Under the pieces are notes generated by a model. It saw only the letters and a list, made by a program, of their open reading frames with translations, made no database searches and was not told where the DNA came from. A stretch of 45,375 nucleotides of DNA from Methylococcaceae bacterium (lineage in GTDB: Bacteria; Pseudomonadota; Gammaproteobacteria; Methylococcales; Methylomonadaceae), in NCBI GenBank assembly GCA_947505105.1, contig CANNKG010000020.1, forward strand, positions 1 to 45,375. Reading direction: 5' to 3'. Each line of letters opens with the position of its first letter. Positions within the stretch are counted from its first letter, which is position 1. This document shows, in pieces, positions 18,488 to 28,047 of this stretch. The position numbers were made by a program, and so were the translations under genes.

Positions 18488-19813
18488 TCATTGAGTCATT
18501 ACGAGCGGAATACAGGCCGAGACTCTCATCCCCTCCTCTGGAGTCGCTTGAAGAGTCATGGCTCCGCCCAGACTTTTAACGCGCTCACGCATCCCCTGAA
18601 TGCCAAAACCCGCTTTCAGTTGCTCATCGGTACAACCTCGACCATTGTCTTGAACCACTAAGTGAAGTTGCGACTGATCATCGTTCATCGCCAGCACTAT
18701 CGAGGCCTCGCGGGCATCGGCATGACGCACGATGTTGGTCAAACACTCCTGAATAATTCTGAATATTTGAATCGTCACTTTGGAATCGATCTCATCGACA
18801 GCTTCAGAGCAATCTAAACTAACCTTCAATTCCGGATAACGATTGGCCCACTGATTGAGCTGATCTTCGAGACAAGCCTTCAAACCCAGTTCGCTTAAAG
18901 TCATCGGATGTAAATTACGCATCATCGAACGCACCACACCGACTAGGTGATCGCAAACTCCCATAATCGTATCGGTGATCGGTTCGATTTGAGTTTTTTT
19001 GTTTTTGACAGTCACCGCCATCACTTTAATCGCGGTTAACGATTGCCCGAATTCGTCATGCAACTCCTTGGCGAGATAGCGCCGTTCTTCTTCCTGAATT
19101 TCAAGCGAATGTAAAGTTAAGGCCCGATTTTGTTGATTCGTAGCCTCGAGGATCAGCGCCAGATGATTGATCGCATGCGCAATCGCGTTAAATTCCAACG
19201 TCGAGAATGGTGGTAATTTTTGCCGGTAATTGTCCTGTTCGATTTCTTTAAGCGCCTCAATAATGCGACTGATTGCTTGTAAGGCCTTATTAAAGACCAG
19301 ATTAACCGCCAGTATCGTCAGCGAAGTCATCAAAAGTAATGAACTAAAAAATATCCGGCTTTCCTTCCAGGCTTCACCGATTTCATCGAGAGGATTTGCC
19401 TGAATAATCAGGGTCACGAATTGCCCATTACCGATATTCAATTGCTGTTTTAATTCCGGATAATCGGTTGCAACAAGTCTGATAAACCATTCGGGCGGGT
19501 TGTCATTTTCAGCTTGCTGTTTTGGTTGCGCGGTAAATTTAACGATTTCGCCCCCTGCTTGTTGGTGCTGAATTTTAAGGTGGCGTGTTTGTTCAAGCGA
19601 CACGAATCGCGGTAGCCACACATTGATATCGACCGTCCCGGGTTGCGCGTCGGAAAAATTTAGCTGAATCAATTGCGCCGCCAGATTTAGTGAGGAATTA
19701 ATTTCCCGACTCACTGCGCCACGCGCCTGCCAGATTGAATAAACGCCGCCCAGAATGATGATCATCAAACTGGTCAAAACGATGCGCAGGTTAATCTGAT
19801 AACGTAAACTCAT
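18488..19813 (-). CDS. Sensor histidine kinase, HisKA_3 type, LapD/MoxY-like N-terminus
   Basis: 441 aa from the ATG at 19813 (a GTG two codons upstream is possible). An N-terminal membrane helix is followed by an about 120-aa periplasmic domain resembling the LapD/MoxY N-terminal family and a second helix (FFSSLLLMTSLTILAVNLVF). Then come a HAMP-like linker, the dimerisation helix with phosphoacceptor His252 (AKELHDEFGQSL) and a HATPase with NGRGC and GFGIQGMRERV. This is the NarX/UhpB/MoxY architecture. MoxY controls methanol oxidation in Paracoccus with MoxX, but no response regulator is adjacent, so the partner is unknown. Monocistronic, convergent with the receptor gene. Confidence 0.88.
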   Translation of the reverse strand: MSLRYQINLRIVLTSLMIIILGGVYSIWQARGAVSREINSSLNLAAQLIQLNFSDAQPGTVDINVWLPRFVSLEQTRHLKIQHQQAGGEIVKFTAQPKQQAENDNPPEWFIRLVATDYPELKQQLNIGNGQFVTLIIQANPLDEIGEAWKESRIFFSSLLLMTSLTILAVNLVFNKALQAISRIIEALKEIEQDNYRQKLPPFSTLEFNAIAHAINHLALILEATNQQNRALTLHSLEIQEEERRYLAKELHDEFGQSLTAIKVMAVTVKNKKTQIEPITDTIMGVCDHLVGVVRSMMRNLHPMTLSELGLKACLEDQLNQWANRYPELKVSLDCSEAVDEIDSKVTIQIFRIIQECLTNIVRHADAREASIVLAMNDDQSQLHLVVQDNGRGCTDEQLKAGFGIQGMRERVKSLGGAMTLQATPEEGMRVSACIPLVMTQ

Positions 19814-19979
19814 AAACACTTCACTTTAAATTTAAGTTAGAAAAAAAGTCCTTTTTTAAACTGATGCATTGTTTAAACAAATGCGTCAGCCAGATCAATA
19901 GCCGCGCAATTCATGACCCGGTAGGCCGTTTATCTGTTATATTGTGATTTTAAATCTCCTCACGTTGCTATTCTTGATC

Positions 19980-21272
19980 ATGAATTCTCGAGGCATTGCC
20001 GCTAAAATCTTAATCCGCGTCATCCAGGACAAACAATCCTTAACTGCCAGTTTGGACAGTGGCTTAGCAACGGTTAATAATCCTCAGGATCGCGCTTTTA
20101 TCCAAGCGCTGTGTTTCGGCGTGGTTCGACATTATTTTTCTCTGGAAGCCATTTTAAACTATCTGGTTCCCAAACCCCTGAAAGCCAAAGAATTGGAAGT
20201 GAAGATTCTGCTGTTAATCGGTCTGTTCCAGCTTAACTATATGCGCGTAAAAGAGCATGCTGCAGTATCAGAAACGGTTGCCGCACTAAAACGCCACGCC
20301 TGGGCCAAAAGCCTGTTAAACGGCATTTTTCGGCGCTTTTTACGCGAAAAAGACGCAATTCTTTTACATTTCGAGCAATCGACGTTAGTCCATAATGACC
20401 ATCCGGATTGGATCACTGCGCTAATTAGAGAAGCATGGCCCACCCAAGCTGAACAAATCTTCACTGCCAATAATCAGGCGCCGCCAATGACGTTGCGGGT
20501 CAACCAAACGCGCTACCGAACCGATGCTTACCTGCAACGTTTGATTGAGGTAGACATTCCCGCTCGAACCAGCGTCTATAGTCCAAATGCAATTATCCTG
20601 GAGCAGGCCGTTCAAGTGGCTCAATTACCGGACTTTGCCAGCGGCAGCGTGTCAGTACAAGATCTTGCGGCGCAACAGGCTGCGGTATTACTCGATCTGC
20701 AGGCAGGTCATCGGGTACTGGATCTTTGTGCCGCACCCGGCGGTAAAACGGCACACATCCTTGAAACGCAACCCGAAATTGAATCCTTGGTGGCAATAGA
20801 CGTTGACGCGACTCGACTCCAGAAAGTCCACGATAATCTTAATCGCCTGGGTTTACAGGCTACCATCAAGGTCGGTGACGCGACCAATTTGGACTGGTGG
20901 GATGGTCAAGTTTTTGACCGAGTTCTGGTCGATGCCCCCTGCTCGGCCCTCGGCGTAATCCGTCGCCATCCCGATATCAAATTATTACGCCAACCTGATG
21001 ATATCCAAGCCTTACAAACGCTACAGCAGACCATCCTCGATCAAGCGTGGCAAGTGTTAGCACAGGGCGGGCTGCTACTCTACGCGACCTGCTCGATCCT
21101 GCCCCAGGAAAACGAAAGCCAAATACTCAACTTTTTAGCACGACATGCCGATGCCATTGAAATAAAAATATTCGCCGATTGGGGGATTCCTGTGCAGATC
21201 GGGCGCCAAATTCTTCCCGGCATGGAAAATATGGATGGATTTTATTACGCAAAACTTCTTAAAAGCGTCTGA
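19980..21272 (+). CDS. rsmB: 16S rRNA m5C967 methyltransferase RsmB
   Basis: 430 aa. The true start is probably the ATG at 19980 (MNSRGIAAKIL), which fits the family; a GTG 36 nt earlier adds a spurious hydrophobic stretch. The N-terminal NusB-like RNA-binding domain covers about residues 1-140. The Rossmann methyltransferase domain has LDLCAAPGGKTAHI for SAM binding, DAPCSALGVIRRHPDIK and YATCSILPQENE. The two Cys in PCSA and ATCS are the pair used in RNA m5C chemistry. It methylates C967 of 16S rRNA during ribosome assembly. It is the first gene of a co-directional set with the DUF4390 gene, ntrY and ntrX; a comparable linkage is known in other gammaproteobacteria. Confidence 0.96.
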   Translation: MNSRGIAAKILIRVIQDKQSLTASLDSGLATVNNPQDRAFIQALCFGVVRHYFSLEAILNYLVPKPLKAKELEVKILLLIGLFQLNYMRVKEHAAVSETVAALKRHAWAKSLLNGIFRRFLREKDAILLHFEQSTLVHNDHPDWITALIREAWPTQAEQIFTANNQAPPMTLRVNQTRYRTDAYLQRLIEVDIPARTSVYSPNAIILEQAVQVAQLPDFASGSVSVQDLAAQQAAVLLDLQAGHRVLDLCAAPGGKTAHILETQPEIESLVAIDVDATRLQKVHDNLNRLGLQATIKVGDATNLDWWDGQVFDRVLVDAPCSALGVIRRHPDIKLLRQPDDIQALQTLQQTILDQAWQVLAQGGLLLYATCSILPQENESQILNFLARHADAIEIKIFADWGIPVQIGRQILPGMENMDGFYYAKLLKSV

Positions 21273-21289
21273 TTATAAAGGTCGTGGAC

Positions 21290-21841
21290 ATGCGTCGAAT
21301 TCTACTGTGTTATTGGTTGAGCCTCTTGACGAGCATCCCCGCCCACGCCGTCACCTTTCAGCCAGTGATTAACGATGCTCATGTGATATTACAGAACGGA
21401 CTCTATGTCCTTCATGCCGATATTGATTATCCCTTAAGCCCGTCGGCTAAAGAAGCGCTCCTGAAAGGTATTATCTTATCCTGGAATATTCCGATTCATG
21501 TTAAAGAGCATAGAAGCTTACTGTGGAATAAAGAGGTTTATTCAAATGAATTGCACTATCAAATTCGCTATTACGCTCTATTGAATATTTACCGCGTCAA
21601 AACCGACCATCAAAGCCAGCCGAGTAATTTTTCATCTTTAAGCAATGCCTTGAATTCGATTGCGACGTTAACTATTCCGTTATTGCCTGAAACGGATTTA
21701 TCCAAAACCAAAAGTTATCAAGCTGAATTTAGAATCGTCTTTAACCGCAACGCCTTGCCGATTCCGTTGCGCCCCTTGACCTATTTCGACAGCAACTGGT
21801 ATTTATCGAGTGAGTGGTTCATATGTTCTCTCCCAAAATAA
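21290..21841 (+). CDS. DUF4390 family exported protein
   Basis: 183 aa. The ATG at 21290 is chosen over a GTG at 21284 because AAAGG stands 8 nt before it. A signal peptide (ILLCYWLSLLTSIPAHA) is followed by the DUF4390 pattern: INDAHVILQNGLYVLHADIDYPLS, an aromatic-rich centre YQIRYYALLNIYRV, and the closing RPLTYFDSNWYLSSEW. The function is unknown. It lies 17 bp after rsmB and overlaps ntrY by 19 bp, so it is translated with the kinase gene. This conserved position suggests a periplasmic role linked to the NtrY sensor, though this is inference. Confidence 0.85.
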   Translation: MRRILLCYWLSLLTSIPAHAVTFQPVINDAHVILQNGLYVLHADIDYPLSPSAKEALLKGIILSWNIPIHVKEHRSLLWNKEVYSNELHYQIRYYALLNIYRVKTDHQSQPSNFSSLSNALNSIATLTIPLLPETDLSKTKSYQAEFRIVFNRNALPIPLRPLTYFDSNWYLSSEWFICSLPK

Positions 21842-23958
21842 AACTGCCTTTGGGTTTACTGGTAATTCTGTTATTTGCATTGATCCTGCTATCTTTGCAA
21901 CTGATGAGTACCGCTACCCAAGAATCCTCAGAGCTCAGCGCGATGTATTCCTGGCTGTTACTCATCAACGCCTTAGGTTCGATTGTATTATTAATTCTGA
22001 TTGGCGCGAACATCTACTCGTTGACCAAACAATTAAAAAAACGCGAGGCGGGATCGCTGCTCACTACCCGTATGATTGCGTTGTTCGTCCTCCTGGCCCT
22101 ATCTCCAGCCGGTATCGTATTTTACTTTTCGATGCAATTTTTACATCAAGGCATCGATAGCTGGTTCAACGTCGAAATCGACCGCGCGATGGAAGACGCG
22201 CTGGAACTAAGCCAAGCCTCCCTCGATCAACGCATGAACGCACACTTGAAACAAACGCAACACTTTGCCAGAGACCTCGAAAACAAGGAACCGAGTTCAA
22301 TCACCCTCGAAATCGAACGCATTCGTGATGCTGCCGAAGCGGCCGAAATTACCCTGTTTTCAAAACAAGGTCGCATTATTGCCTCCAGCAGCGTCGATCC
22401 GGGCGACATTCTGCCCTCTCTACCCGATGAGCACGCGTGGCTTTCGGTACGACAACACCAGAATTATGTCGCCCTGGATCCGGTCCGCGACGATGCGCTT
22501 AGAATTCAAGTCATGGTGACCATTAATGCTAAAGAAACTCAATATCTTCAGGCCCTATATCCGGTGCCGATGCGTATTGCCGATCTGGCCGACTCAATAG
22601 AATTTGCATTTTTGCGTTACCAGGAAATGAATTTCCTGCGTAACTCCTTGAAAATCAGTTTCTCACTGGCGCTGTCTTTAGTATTACTGGTCAGTTTGCT
22701 CGCCTCAATCTGGGTCGCATTTATCATTATTCGCAATATCATTGCGCCGGTAAAAGACCTCGTCAACGGCACCCGTGCGGTCGCCTCGGGACTCTATGAT
22801 CAACAACTGCCAGTCACCAGCAACGACGATTTAGGATTTCTGGTCGAATCCTTCAACGAAATGACCCGACGCATCGCCAAAGCGCGAGATATTGCAAAAG
22901 TCGCCAGTTTCGAAGTCGAAAATCAACGCGCCTATCTCGAAACCATTTTAGCCAATGTGATTGCCGGAGTAATCAGCTTCGACGCCTCTTTTACCATCCG
23001 CACGGCTAATCAGGCAGCGTATCGGATTTTGCATATTCCGGTGGTTCGATTTGTCGGTCACAGACTTTCCGATCTTTATACCGATTACGTCGAATTAACC
23101 GAATTACTCCAGGCTATTCAGACGCTACTCGAACAAGCCGATGATATTTGGCAAAAGCGAGTCGCCTTTATTGGTCCGAATGGTCGACAGGAACTACTGT
23201 GCCGCGGAACGCCGCTTTTTTCTCAAGACGGCGTCAGAGTCGGCGCGGTCATCGTCTTCGATGATGTCACTGACTTGATTCAAGCGCAAAAAAACGCCGC
23301 CTGGGGAGAAGTCGCAAGACGCTTAGCGCATGAAATTAAAAATCCGCTCACGCCAATTCAATTATCGGCTGAACGTTTACAATTAAAACTCGCCGCACAA
23401 CTGGATGATAAATCTCAAGATGTTCTACAGCGTTCGACGCGCACCATTGTGCAACAAGTTGAAGCCATGAAACGCATGGTGGACGATTTCTCCGAATATG
23501 CCAAACCCTCCAAGAAACATTTGCAACAGATCAATATTGCGGATCTGGTTCATGAAATTTTACAGCTGTACATGCTACAAGCGCCGGTGGTATTTAATAC
23601 CTCACTCGGCGTGGATTTGCCGAATGTCAATGTCGACCCTATCAGCATTCGACAAGTATTGCACAACATCATCAAAAACGCGCTCGAAGCTGAATGTAGT
23701 AAAATTGATATCACGATCAAACAAATACAACGAAACGAAGGCCGCTTCGTTGAATTGTCTTTTTATGACAATGGCGTAGGCTTACAAGAAAGTCAACAGG
23801 AGAAGGTTTTTGAACCTTATGTCACCACGAAGGCCAAAGGAACAGGTCTAGGTCTTGCCATTGTTAAAAAAATCATCGAGGAACATGCCGGTGCCATTTG
23901 GATCGATACCACACACACACCGGGAGCCGGTTTTATCATTCAATTGCCGGCCGTTTAA
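21823..23958 (+). CDS. ntrY: NtrY-type membrane sensor histidine kinase
   Basis: 711 aa. The ATG at 21823 (MFSPKIK) has GAGTGG just upstream and lies inside the end of the preceding gene. Three to four N-terminal membrane helices come first, then a periplasmic region (about 120-270), another helix ([19 protein letters not shown]), HAMP ([17 protein letters not shown]), PAS ([18 protein letters not shown]), HisKA with His503 ([19 protein letters not shown]) and HATPase ([28 protein letters not shown]). NtrY works with NtrX in nitrogen, redox and envelope responses of proteobacteria. It is followed 26 bp later by ntrX. All catalytic motifs are intact. Confidence 0.93.
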   Translation: MFSPKIKLPLGLLVILLFALILLSLQLMSTATQESSELSAMYSWLLLINALGSIVLLILIGANIYSLTKQLKKREAGSLLTTRMIALFVLLALSPAGIVFYFSMQFLHQGIDSWFNVEIDRAMEDALELSQASLDQRMNAHLKQTQHFARDLENKEPSSITLEIERIRDAAEAAEITLFSKQGRIIASSSVDPGDILPSLPDEHAWLSVRQHQNYVALDPVRDDALRIQVMVTINAKETQYLQALYPVPMRIADLADSIEFAFLRYQEMNFLRNSLKISFSLALSLVLLVSLLASIWVAFIIIRNIIAPVKDLVNGTRAVASGLYDQQLPVTSNDDLGFLVESFNEMTRRIAKARDIAKVASFEVENQRAYLETILANVIAGVISFDASFTIRTANQAAYRILHIPVVRFVGHRLSDLYTDYVELTELLQAIQTLLEQADDIWQKRVAFIGPNGRQELLCRGTPLFSQDGVRVGAVIVFDDVTDLIQAQKNAAWGEVARRLAHEIKNPLTPIQLSAERLQLKLAAQLDDKSQDVLQRSTRTIVQQVEAMKRMVDDFSEYAKPSKKHLQQINIADLVHEILQLYMLQAPVVFNTSLGVDLPNVNVDPISIRQVLHNIIKNALEAECSKIDITIKQIQRNEGRFVELSFYDNGVGLQESQQEKVFEPYVTTKAKGTGLGLAIVKKIIEEHAGAIWIDTTHTPGAGFIIQLPAV

Positions 23959-23984
23959 ATTTTAATAGCATTAATCTTAATATT

Positions 23985-25346
23985 ATGAAAACACAAGTGC
24001 CCTACATATTAGTCGTAGACGACGAACCCGATATTCGGGAATTGGTATGCGAAATTCTGGAGGATGAAGGATATGAAGTAGGCGTTGCTGAAAATGCGAC
24101 CACCGCTAATGCCCTCAAACTCAGTCGAAAACCGGATCTTATTTTGCTTGATATCTGGATGCCCGATACCGACGGTATTACCCTCTTAAAGTCCTGGGTC
24201 GCCGAAGATAAAAATCTATGCCCGGTCCTGATGATGTCGGGACACGGTTCCGTCGAAACCGCGGTCGAAGCCACTCGACTGGGTGCGTATGATTTTCTCG
24301 AAAAGCCCTTGTCATTAGCCAAATTGCTGCTCGTCGTTGAACGCGCGCTTGAAGCGGGTCAATTAAAAACCGAAAATGCCGGTCTAAGACTTCAACTTGG
24401 CCGGGGCATCGAACCGATCGGTAAAAGTGTCGTGGTCGAGCGCCTGAAAGAGCAATTACGCCGTCTCGCGCAACATGATGCGCGACTACTGCTCGTTGGC
24501 GAAGCAGGCTCAGGTAAAGAGCTCTACGCGCGTTATCTGCATAATCAGAGCACCCATCGTCAGGGGGCATTTGTTGATGTAGCCGTCGGTAGTATTGCGC
24601 CCGAGAATTCAGCGATCGAATTTTTCGGCAAAGAGGATGCGGGAAAAATTTACCCTGGCTTGCTTGAACAAGCGCATGGCGGCACCCTCTTCTTAGGTGA
24701 AGTGGCCGGGATGGATATGGAAACCCAAAAGCGCTTGGTCAGCGCCCTGGAATCCAGTTCATTCTTACGGGTCGGCGGCAGTGAAGCGGTGCGCGTGGAT
24801 GTCAGAGTGATTGCCTCAACCCGCGTCAGACTCGATGAAGAAGTTAAATTCGGTCGTTTCCGCCAAGATCTGTTTTATTTGTTGAATGAAGTGCGTTTAG
24901 ATATTCTGCCATTGCGCGAACATAGTGAAGACATTCCGGTACTGCTAAGCTTTTATGTCGACTTTTTTATGAATCAGGAAAAATTACCGTTCCGGCGCTT
25001 TTCGATGGCGGCGCAGAATTTCTTGCGCAATTACCTGTGGCCGGGGAATGTCCGTGAGTTGAAAAACTTAGTGCAACGCCTGATGATTCTTGGCGCGGGC
25101 AACGATATTGAACTTGACGAAGTCAAGGCCGCCATAGGCTCGGTCACCGAGAACAATCTCAATCTGGCGTCGATTCCGGAATTTTTTAACAAACCGCTCA
25201 AGGAAGCGCGCGAGCATTTTGAAAAAGCTTATCTCGAATATCATTTCGACAAAGCCGGCGGTAGCGTTGCAAAACTTGCCGAAGCGATTGGCATGGAACG
25301 CACGCATTTATATCGCAAATTACATTCACTCAACATCAAATTATAA
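23985..25346 (+). CDS. ntrX: NtrX-type response regulator with degenerate sigma-54 domain
   Basis: 453 aa from the ATG at 23985. The receiver domain has phosphoacceptor Asp56 (LILLDIWMPDTDGI). The AAA+ domain has a Walker A-like GEAGSGKE, but the sigma-54 contact loop GAFTGA is missing: after EFFGKED comes AGKIYPGLLEQAHGGT. Walker B reads GTLFLGEVAGM where GTLFLDEI is usual. The arginine-finger region (FRQDLFYLLNEVRLDI) and [11 protein letters not shown] are present. The C-terminus is a Fis-type HTH (SVAKLAEAIGMERTHLYRKL). It should receive phosphate from NtrY and bind DNA, but activating sigma-54 by ATP hydrolysis is doubtful. Loss of GAFTGA is described for some alphaproteobacterial NtrX, so regulation with sigma-70 or as a repressor is plausible. 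Confidence 0.92.
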   Translation: MKTQVPYILVVDDEPDIRELVCEILEDEGYEVGVAENATTANALKLSRKPDLILLDIWMPDTDGITLLKSWVAEDKNLCPVLMMSGHGSVETAVEATRLGAYDFLEKPLSLAKLLLVVERALEAGQLKTENAGLRLQLGRGIEPIGKSVVVERLKEQLRRLAQHDARLLLVGEAGSGKELYARYLHNQSTHRQGAFVDVAVGSIAPENSAIEFFGKEDAGKIYPGLLEQAHGGTLFLGEVAGMDMETQKRLVSALESSSFLRVGGSEAVRVDVRVIASTRVRLDEEVKFGRFRQDLFYLLNEVRLDILPLREHSEDIPVLLSFYVDFFMNQEKLPFRRFSMAAQNFLRNYLWPGNVRELKNLVQRLMILGAGNDIELDEVKAAIGSVTENNLNLASIPEFFNKPLKEAREHFEKAYLEYHFDKAGGSVAKLAEAIGMERTHLYRKLHSLNIKL

Positions 25347-25364
25347 ATTAAGCAGCAAAGATAG

Positions 25365-25393
25365 TTGAAAAGGTATCGAATCTTTAGTATGAT
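25365..25393 (+). promoter_or_regulatory. Sigma-70 promoter of rplM-rpsI
   Basis: TTGAAA (25365-25370), a 17-bp spacer and TATGAT (25388-25393) are near consensus in sequence and spacing. They lie about 45 bp before the rplM start codon and give a leader of about 38 nt. Confidence 0.75.
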
Positions 25394-25438
25394 TTCCAAT
25401 TTTACACAGCCTTAACCGAAAAGAAGAACTAAGTCATA

Positions 25439-25867
25439 ATGAAAACATTTAGTGCAAAGCCAGCAGAAGTTAAGCGCGATTGGTATGTAGTTGATGCAGA
25501 AGGGAAGACGCTTGGCCGACTTGCCAGCGAAATTGCACTGCGCCTTCGCGGTAAACATAAACCCGAATATACGCCGCACGTCGATACAGGTGACTATATC
25601 ATCGTCGTAAATGTCGAGAAAATCGGTGTAACCGGCAATAAAGAACAAGACAAGTTTTATCATAAACACACCGGTTTTATCGGTAATATGAAACATGTCA
25701 ACGTAAGCAAATTAAGAAAAACATTTCCTGACCGCATCCTAACCACGGCTGTTCAAGGTATGTTACCCAAAAATCCATTGGGACGCGCTATGTTCAAGAA
25801 ATTGAAAGTGTACGCAGGCCCTGAACACGACCATAAGGCTCAACAGCCTAAAGTTTTAGAATTATAA
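25439..25867 (+). CDS. rplM: Large ribosomal subunit protein uL13
   Basis: 142 aa, the normal bacterial length. The sequence is typical: [20 protein letters not shown] at the start, [26 protein letters not shown] replaced by [11 protein letters not shown], and [20 protein letters not shown] near the end. It is an assembly-initiating protein of the 50S subunit. It has its own sigma-70-like promoter and is followed 10 bp later by rpsI, the universal bacterial pairing. Confidence 0.99.
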   Translation: MKTFSAKPAEVKRDWYVVDAEGKTLGRLASEIALRLRGKHKPEYTPHVDTGDYIIVVNVEKIGVTGNKEQDKFYHKHTGFIGNMKHVNVSKLRKTFPDRILTTAVQGMLPKNPLGRAMFKKLKVYAGPEHDHKAQQPKVLEL

Positions 25868-25877
25868 AGGTTAAACT

Positions 25878-26270
25878 ATGGCAGCAGCTCAATATTATGG
25901 AACAGGTCGCCGCAAAAGCGCGGTAGCTCGTGTTTACGCCACCAGTGGCACCGGTAAGATCATTATCAATAAACAAACGATTGACCAGTATTTTGGCCGC
26001 AAAACCGACCAAATGTTAACTCGTCAGCCGTTAGAATGCGTCAATTTAGCTGATAAATTTGACGTTAACGTTATCGTAAAAGGCGGCGGTCCTTCAGGAC
26101 AAGCAGGCGCAATTCGCCACGGCTTGACCAGAGCATTGATGGAATATGACGAAACTTTACGTGCACCACTCAGAAAAGCAGGTTATGTAACCCGCGATTC
26201 ACGCGTGGTAGAACGTAAGAAAGTCGGCTTACATAAAGCTAGAAAACGTCCACAGTACTCAAAACGTTAA
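25878..26270 (+). CDS. rpsI: Small ribosomal subunit protein uS9
   Basis: 130 aa, the usual length. It shows [36 protein letters not shown] and the basic tail ending RKRPQYSKR, the C-terminal residues that reach the ribosomal P site. AAAGG precedes the ATG. Second gene of the rplM operon, ended by a strong terminator. Confidence 0.99.
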   Translation: MAAAQYYGTGRRKSAVARVYATSGTGKIIINKQTIDQYFGRKTDQMLTRQPLECVNLADKFDVNVIVKGGGPSGQAGAIRHGLTRALMEYDETLRAPLRKAGYVTRDSRVVERKKVGLHKARKRPQYSKR

Positions 26271-26279
26271 GACTTTCCA

Positions 26280-26309
26280 AAAAGGGCTGCATTGCAGCCC
26301 TTTTTTTGC
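26280..26309. terminator. Intrinsic terminator of rplM-rpsI, probably bidirectional
   Basis: AAAAAGGGCTGC, loop ATT, GCAGCCC and seven T follow the rpsI stop. The A-run on the left makes it usable from the other side for the convergent CheY-TPR gene. Confidence 0.93.
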
Positions 26310-26318
26310 CTCACTGAT

Positions 26319-27926
26319 TTAATAATAAGAGTGCGCTATTTTAGAAAATTCAAGCTGCAACTGATTCACCTTAAGCTGAGAAACGCCCAGTTGATCCGCT
26401 TTATGAATATAAGTCTTTGCCCTAGATAACTTCTCTTTATCTGCGCCATGCGTTTTCATGTCCATCAGCAAAATAGTAATCATATTCAACAAAATCGTTT
26501 TGTTATAAGGCATTTTCTCCGTCGCCTCTACCAATATAGCTAACGCCTCAGCAGAGTTACCCTCACGAAACAAACTAACCGCAGTATTATTGATACTCAG
26601 TAACTCTTGCTTAGAATCCTCAATCAACTTTTCCATATCATAGCTAGACTTAGCAATTTCCCGCACGCCATTCAAAAATTTTTCATCATCAACATTATTG
26701 ATAATTAATCGATTAATAATACCGGCGGCTATTTTTACACTCCCTGTCTGTAGAAGCGTTTTAGCGATATTCAATTGTAAATCGTTACACACATCATGCA
26801 TAAGCGACTGCATTTTATCTATTTTTTCATGCGCCTTCGTTAACATCGGGACATTTTTTTCAGCATGATAAAATTCCGCCTCTAAAATTGCCACCTGAAT
26901 TTGCGCTTCCGAATCATCGCCGTATTGACTACGCATATCCGCCAACAATTTATTCACCTGTTTTTTATCATCCCCTTTAAGATAAATTTTGACCAGCTTA
27001 AAAAAGTCATAAGAAGATTTATGTACCGAAAATTTTCCTAAATCAACGGCAACTTTAAAGGCTTTTTTGGCAATATCAATTTGATCAGATTGGATGGCAA
27101 TGTGCGCCAATTTCTGCTGACGTAAGATACTGTTTGGTGACAATTCCGCAGCTTGATTTAAGATACCAAGTGCAGCTTCGTTCTGATTAGTCGCCTCATA
27201 AGCCCTCGCCAACCAGTCGTAACTATCTAAAAACATCGGCGTTGTTGCAATAACTTGCCGGAACAATTCAATGGCTAAATCAAAATTATTTTGCAGCAAG
27301 GCGATTTTGCCCAAGCCATGTCGAGCCCATGGAAGATCTCTTTTATGCAGCACCTGCTGAAATTTTTGCTCAGCCGCATGTAAATCACCAACTCGAATAG
27401 CCAACTCAGCACGCATCTTGAGTAATTGGGTATCCATACCATGGTTATTAAGACGCAACAAATCGTCACAATGACGGATAGCGAGCATTAAATCGTCGCG
27501 ATCTAAGGCCTTGCCAATATTGAAAGTAAACTTTTTAATCAGGGCTTGCTTTTTCAATCGATTAATCAATTGAATAGCATTAAATGGTTTAAGCAGATAA
27601 TCATCGGGTTTATTTTCCATCACCCCCAACACCATGGATTGAGTATTATCGGCAGTTACCATGATAAAAATAGCATTATGCGATAATAATTTACAAAATT
27701 TGGCCTCTTCCAATAATTGCAAGCCATTTTGGCCTTCGCCCAAATTATAATCGCAGAGCACTATATCAAATCGCTCTTTACGCATTGCCATCAAAGCCAT
27801 TTCGGCATTTTTGGCTTCGTAAACAATCCTTACCGATATTCTGGAGAGTATCCCCCTAATGGTCGCACGCATTAGCGGACTATCTTCAACCAATAAAAAT
27901 TTTTTATCGTTAAAATTCACTTTCAT
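26319..27926 (-). CDS. Response regulator with C-terminal TPR array (VieB-like)
   Basis: 535 aa. A CheY-like receiver (residues 1-125) has the acidic pocket at VEDSP, phosphoacceptor Asp59 (VLCDYNLG), a Thr in MVTAD and Lys in DYLLKPF, all intact. Residues from about 135 form a TPR array (RHGLGKIALLQNNFDLAIELF, DSYDWLARAYEATNQNEAA) with an HTH-free, helical C-terminus. The layout matches VieB of Vibrio, where the receiver and TPR part inhibits phosphotransfer by a partner kinase. No cognate kinase or c-di-GMP phosphodiesterase is next to it. Output is therefore protein-protein interaction. The gene is convergent with rpsI and shares its terminator. Confidence 0.85.
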   Translation of the reverse strand: MKVNFNDKKFLLVEDSPLMRATIRGILSRISVRIVYEAKNAEMALMAMRKERFDIVLCDYNLGEGQNGLQLLEEAKFCKLLSHNAIFIMVTADNTQSMVLGVMENKPDDYLLKPFNAIQLINRLKKQALIKKFTFNIGKALDRDDLMLAIRHCDDLLRLNNHGMDTQLLKMRAELAIRVGDLHAAEQKFQQVLHKRDLPWARHGLGKIALLQNNFDLAIELFRQVIATTPMFLDSYDWLARAYEATNQNEAALGILNQAAELSPNSILRQQKLAHIAIQSDQIDIAKKAFKVAVDLGKFSVHKSSYDFFKLVKIYLKGDDKKQVNKLLADMRSQYGDDSEAQIQVAILEAEFYHAEKNVPMLTKAHEKIDKMQSLMHDVCNDLQLNIAKTLLQTGSVKIAAGIINRLIINNVDDEKFLNGVREIAKSSYDMEKLIEDSKQELLSINNTAVSLFREGNSAEALAILVEATEKMPYNKTILLNMITILLMDMKTHGADKEKLSRAKTYIHKADQLGVSQLKVNQLQLEFSKIAHSYY

Positions 27927-28047
27927 CGACTTAACAATACAAAATTTGAAAGCGCTATCTTAGCAAAGAAATTTCAAAAAACCCCAAAATGATTCGTTAT
28001 ATTATTAAAACCGACATTGCATAGACGAGCACAACCAGTTACTTGAT

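Noticed and set aside
24178-24570. 130-aa minus-strand frame inside ntrX
   Set aside because: It lies opposite a clear receiver and AAA+ coding region and shows no domain or start signal.
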